DNA of 39,846 bases, taken from SG8-41 sp044867805. Its GTDB lineage: Bacteria > Pseudomonadota > Gammaproteobacteria > Burkholderiales > SG8-41. The notes under the pieces are model-generated. The model made no database searches, had not been told where the DNA came from, and saw nothing but the letters and a program-made list of their open reading frames with translations. Location of the stretch: the NCBI GenBank assembly GCA_044867805.1, contig JBIOVQ010000084.1, forward strand, positions 1 through 39,846. The letters run 5' to 3'. A program made the translations under genes and the position numbers. Below, in pieces: positions 37,426 through 39,846 of the stretch. The stretch's first letter is position 1. Each line of letters begins with the position of its first letter.

Positions 37426-38730
37426 TCAGGCGGGAGTCGTTTCGATGCCCGGCTCGTGCGTTGCCCGCTTGCGCTTTCTCCACGCTGCCCAGCTCTCGCG
37501 CATGTCGCGGACGCTGAACAAGTAGTAGAGCCCCTTGAGCGCCAGCAGCCTCGCGGCGAGGCCCGCGCGGAACGCGACGTTCCCGGCCAGCACCGCCAGC
37601 AGCGCGTCCCGCAGCTGGAACTGGTTGCCCGGGTTCATGAAGATGTCGCGCAATCCGGGAGTCATGATGCGATGGATGAACCACGAGTAAACCCGCAGGC
37701 CGCGGCGCACGCGCGCGTCGTAGGCCTTCAGCGCGCGCCGCGCCCGGCCTGGATGGTCGAGGCAGGCTTCGACGGTATCGGCCCCGGCGAACCCGCTTTG
37801 CATCGCGAGCAGCACCCCGGTCGAAAAGATGGGGTCGATGAAGGCGAACGCGTCTCCCACCATGATGTAGCCGTCGCCCGCCGCGCGGCTGGTGGCGTAG
37901 GAATAGTTGCCGGTGGCCGTGACGCCCGAGACCAGCCGGGCGTCGCGCAGCCGCCCGGCCAGCGCCGGAGCGAGCGCGATCGTGTTCAGCAGGAACTGCT
38001 CGGGGCTCGTCTTGCGCGACCTCATGTAGTAGGGGAAGCACACCGCGCCGACGCTGGTGGCGCCGTCGGAGAGCGGTATGAACCAGAACCAGCCGTGCTC
38101 GAACCAGAACAGGGTGATGTTGCCTTCGGCCTTGCCGGGCAGCCGCTGCGCGCCCACGAAGTGGCCGTAGATCGCCGCGGTATTGTTCTTCGGGTCGCGC
38201 TCCTTGGCCTCGAGCCGGTTCCCGAGAAACGTGTCGCGACCCGATGCATCGGCCACGAACCGGGCGCGCCATGCCCGCTCGCGACCGGATTCCTCGCGCG
38301 CGCTCACCACGGCGCCATCGCGCTCGAATTCGACCCCTGTCACGCGGCAGCCTTCCAGGGTCCGCGCCCCTTTGCGGGCGGCGTTGCGGAACAGTATTTC
38401 GTCGAATTCCGAGCGCCGCACCTGGTACGTGGAGGGAAAAGGGTTTCCGATCGCATTGACGAATTCGAACATCACCGACTTGTCATGCAGGGGCGAGACG
38501 AATTCCGCTCCGTACTTGGGCATCCCGATGGCTTCGATCTCCCTGCCGACCCCGAGCCGCTCGAACAGCGGCATGTTGAAGGGCAGGAGCGACTCCCCGA
38601 TATGAAACCGCGGGTGGCGGGATTTTTCGAGCAGCACGACGTCGCGGCCGCGCTGCGCGAGCAGCGCGGATATCGTCGAGCCGGCGGGGCCGCCGCCGAT
38701 CACCAGCACGTCGCAGTGGGATACGGCCAT
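37426..38730 (-). CDS. Flavin-dependent halogenase-like FAD oxidoreductase
   Basis: 434 residues from the ATG at 38730; an ATG at 38754 would add eight residues but it lies within a likely -10 box, so the shorter form is preferred. FAD-binding G12-G-G-P-A-G is followed by RFHIGESLLP (residues 41-50), a segment typical of halogenases of the tryptophan and phenol types. The motif W214-F-W-F-I-P219 matches W-x-W-x-I-P, which separates flavin halogenases from monooxygenases, and F297-I-D-P-I-F-S-T-G fits the third halogenase pattern. The predicted reaction is chlorination or bromination of an aromatic ring; xanthomonadin-type aryl polyenes are brominated. It is in an operon with the MipA-like barrel. 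Confidence 0.83.
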   Translation of the reverse strand: MAVSHCDVLVIGGGPAGSTISALLAQRGRDVVLLEKSRHPRFHIGESLLPFNMPLFERLGVGREIEAIGMPKYGAEFVSPLHDKSVMFEFVNAIGNPFPSTYQVRRSEFDEILFRNAARKGARTLEGCRVTGVEFERDGAVVSAREESGRERAWRARFVADASGRDTFLGNRLEAKERDPKNNTAAIYGHFVGAQRLPGKAEGNITLFWFEHGWFWFIPLSDGATSVGAVCFPYYMRSRKTSPEQFLLNTIALAPALAGRLRDARLVSGVTATGNYSYATSRAAGDGYIMVGDAFAFIDPIFSTGVLLAMQSGFAGADTVEACLDHPGRARRALKAYDARVRRGLRVYSWFIHRIMTPGLRDIFMNPGNQFQLRDALLAVLAGNVAFRAGLAARLLALKGLYYLFSVRDMRESWAAWRKRKRATHEPGIETTPA

Positions 38731-38752
38731 GAGCTTGGACGCTCGATGGTCC

Positions 38753-38758
38753 ATTATA
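38753..38758 (-). promoter_or_regulatory. Putative -10 box of the halogenase-like operon
   Basis: Read on the minus strand it is tataat, 22 bases before the ATG at 38730. The -35 region is weak. If used, transcription starts close to 38746 and the upstream ATG at 38754 would be excluded from the mRNA. Confidence 0.5.
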
Positions 38759-38787
38759 GTGCCGTTGGGCTACACTGCGCCGCCCCG

Positions 38788-39648
38788 ATGATCATTCACG
38801 CGACCGTCACCATCACCGGCGACAAGCCGTTGCTCGGCGCCTGCGAGGCGCGCCTGCGCCGTCTCCTGTCCGCGCAGTTCCTGAAGGACGAGGTGACGGA
38901 GCACCACGGAGAGCGGGCCCTGTGCTACGACCTCAAGGTGGAAGGCGGCATCCCCTTTCCCGTGTTCGCGCAGGCCTCCCAGGAATTCCCCGCCCTCGAG
39001 TTCGCCGCAGAATGGGTCAACGTCGCGGCGGGGGAGAAGGGGGCCGCCACCATCGTCAACGGGCGGGTCTCCGCGCAGACGCAGGACCGGATCGCGGTGC
39101 AGAGCAGCGGCGAGCATCCCGTCTACGTGGAAGTCGCGCCGAACGGGCGCCTGGTGCTGGCGCTCACGCTGCTGCGCGTGGCGCAGGGCGAATGGCGCGG
39201 CTACGCGCTCACGGCGGAACGCGACGCCTTGGTGCGCGCGCTACGCGGGCCGGGCCCGGAAGCCGTGGAGCTCTATGCGACGGAGGGCGGTCCGGAATGG
39301 GCCTGCGTCTGGCGCGGAAAGGCGCCGGACATGGAGGCAGGGCGGGAAGCGTTGACACCGCCGATCGCGATCGATGACACGGTCTTCCGCGAGCTCGACC
39401 AGGTGGCGCGGGGCTTCGTCGCCGACTGGATCTGGCTCGCCTCCGCGCCGCACGAGGAGATCGCCATCGAGCGCGAGCGCTATGCGCGCAGCGGATTCGA
39501 AGTCGCCGAGGCCAACGTGCGGTCGGCGCGGCTCCACCGCTTGCGCGCCGATGTCGGCGACGGCGAGCCGTTGGTGCATTCCACGCTCGGCGCCGAGGAC
39601 GTCTGGGTGAAGGATTTCGTTCTCGCGACCTGGGCGCGCGAGAACTAG
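38788..39648 (+). CDS. Conserved-looking protein of unknown function
   Basis: 286 residues from the ATG at 38788; the reading frame continues upstream but only antisense to the halogenase-like gene. No signal peptide and no membrane segment. The N-terminal third (MIIHATVTITGDKPLLGACEARLRRLLSAQF) looks like an alpha/beta domain, with conserved-looking Trp and Glu residues (FAAEWVNVAAGEKG). The C-terminal half has many charged residues and a final ADVGDGEPLVHSTLGAEDVWVKDFVLATW. I do not recognise the family. It is divergent from the halogenase-like gene and may share its promoter region of 57 bases. Confidence 0.6.
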   Translation: MIIHATVTITGDKPLLGACEARLRRLLSAQFLKDEVTEHHGERALCYDLKVEGGIPFPVFAQASQEFPALEFAAEWVNVAAGEKGAATIVNGRVSAQTQDRIAVQSSGEHPVYVEVAPNGRLVLALTLLRVAQGEWRGYALTAERDALVRALRGPGPEAVELYATEGGPEWACVWRGKAPDMEAGREALTPPIAIDDTVFRELDQVARGFVADWIWLASAPHEEIAIERERYARSGFEVAEANVRSARLHRLRADVGDGEPLVHSTLGAEDVWVKDFVLATWAREN

Positions 39649-39650
39649 AA

Positions 39651-39713
39651 GTGGACAGTTTGCAGTGGGCAGTTTGCAGTTACTGCCAACTGATTACTGC
39701 CAACTGTCAACTT
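39651..39713. repeat. Inverted heptamer array, CAGTNNN family (copy 5)
   Basis: Left arm: gtggaca-type units then cagtttg, cagtggg, cagtttg, cagttac. Right arm: tgccaac, tgattac, tgccaac, tgtcaac. It is nearly identical to copy 1 at 181-244, about 39.5 kb away, including the A-B-A-C order of both arms. It fills the gap between two convergent genes. Confidence 0.92.
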
Positions 39714-39714
39714 G

Positions 39715-39846
39715 TTATTCGGGAACGAGCCAATCCACGCGAGCGCCGCCCGCCCCCGCCGGCGACAGCGCGCGCCACAGCCAGTCCAGCAGCGCGCGGG
39801 CGTCCGCATCGAATCGCCATGGAGGATTGGCCACCAGCATGCCGCA
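39715..39846 (-). CDS. rlmJ: 23S rRNA (adenine-2030-N6)-methyltransferase RlmJ, C-terminal fragment
   Basis: The right edge cuts this gene; 43 residues and the stop codon (39715-39717) remain. The fragment has MLVANPPW, the catalytic N-P-P-W motif of N6-adenine methyltransferases, then LLDWLWRALSPAG and, at the very end, ARVDWLVPE. This closely parallels the C-terminus of E. coli RlmJ (N-P-P-W, L-x-P-A-G-x-G, W-x-V-P-E). The enzyme methylates A2030 of 23S rRNA before ribosome assembly. Confidence 0.82.
   Translation of the reverse strand, partial: CGMLVANPPWRFDADARALLDWLWRALSPAGAGGARVDWLVPE

Noticed and set aside
37360..38787. Upstream extension of the unknown protein at 38788
   Set aside because: The extension is antisense to the halogenase-like gene with its full motif set; the ATG at 38788 gives a plausible N-terminus.

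Overview
The window reads as chromosomal DNA of a high-GC proteobacterium, most likely a betaproteobacterium. Reasons: an uroporphyrinogen-III synthase, a full-length HrpA helicase, an RND pump with an AcrR-like divergent regulator, RlmJ, MarC and DoxX proteins, and an aryl-polyene-like lipid/pigment cluster. Genus or order cannot be read from the sequence. No rRNA, tRNA, insertion sequence, phage or CRISPR array was seen.

Layout. 1-4.3 kb: end of a nitroreductase, a MarC-type membrane protein, hemD, a leaderless periplasmic-binding-fold protein, a glutathione S-transferase and a VOC protein. 4.8-6.6 kb: a secreted TPR-like protein and a small protein with two PARP-type zinc fingers. 6.7-13.5 kb: a three-gene RND efflux operon (outer membrane factor, inner membrane pump, adaptor) on the minus strand, divergent from its TetR-family regulator, with a near-canonical AcrR operator between them. 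13.9-20.1 kb: single plus-strand genes (Tat-exported dienelactone hydrolase, DoxX, aminotransferase, histidine phosphatase, alpha/beta hydrolase, lipoprotein aminopeptidase, PEBP). 20.3-24.1 kb: hrpA. 24.2-35.6 kb: a plus-strand type II fatty-acid/polyketide operon resembling aryl polyene (APE) clusters: acyl carrier protein, membrane protein, AMP-ligase, dehydratase, acyltransferase, LolA-like carrier, MMPL exporter, NodB-type deacetylase, methyltransferase, ketosynthase, half-size ketosynthase-like protein, second dehydratase and ketoreductase. 35.7-38.7 kb: a minus-strand set (flavin halogenase-like enzyme, MipA/OmpV barrel, family 2 glycosyltransferase) that converges on the operon. 38.8 kb to the end: an unknown protein and the end of rlmJ.

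The most striking feature is between the genes. About twenty junctions carry short tandem arrays with unit lengths of 7, 8, 9, 10 or 15 bp. They belong to several sequence-unrelated families, but most share one architecture: an arm of three or four near-identical units, a short spacer, and a second arm made of the reverse complement of the same units. The heptamer arms often follow an A-B-A-C order. These arrays touch coding sequence repeatedly. They supply stop codons (DoxX, alpha/beta hydrolase, methyltransferase, binding protein), encode the N-terminus of the lipoprotein aminopeptidase, form a 21-residue in-frame segment inside HrpA, and build two identical stop/start overlaps in the polyene-like operon. 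The acyl carrier protein that opens that operon has no ATG, GTG or TTG start, and a heptamer array ends 14 bases upstream of its best start. The arrays resemble the short tandemly repeated repetitive sequences of cyanobacteria in style. Their inverted layout and their reach into genes are what I find most worth following.

In the polyene-like operon, the ligase, carrier, ketosynthase pair, ketoreductase and dehydratases would build a polyunsaturated chain. The acyltransferase, glycosyltransferase and deacetylase could attach it to a lipid or sugar. The methyltransferase and halogenase could decorate it, and LolA/MMPL would export it to the outer membrane. No ammonia lyase, chorismate lyase or thioesterase gene is visible, so the starter acid would have to come from outside the window. 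This product assignment is inference from gene content.
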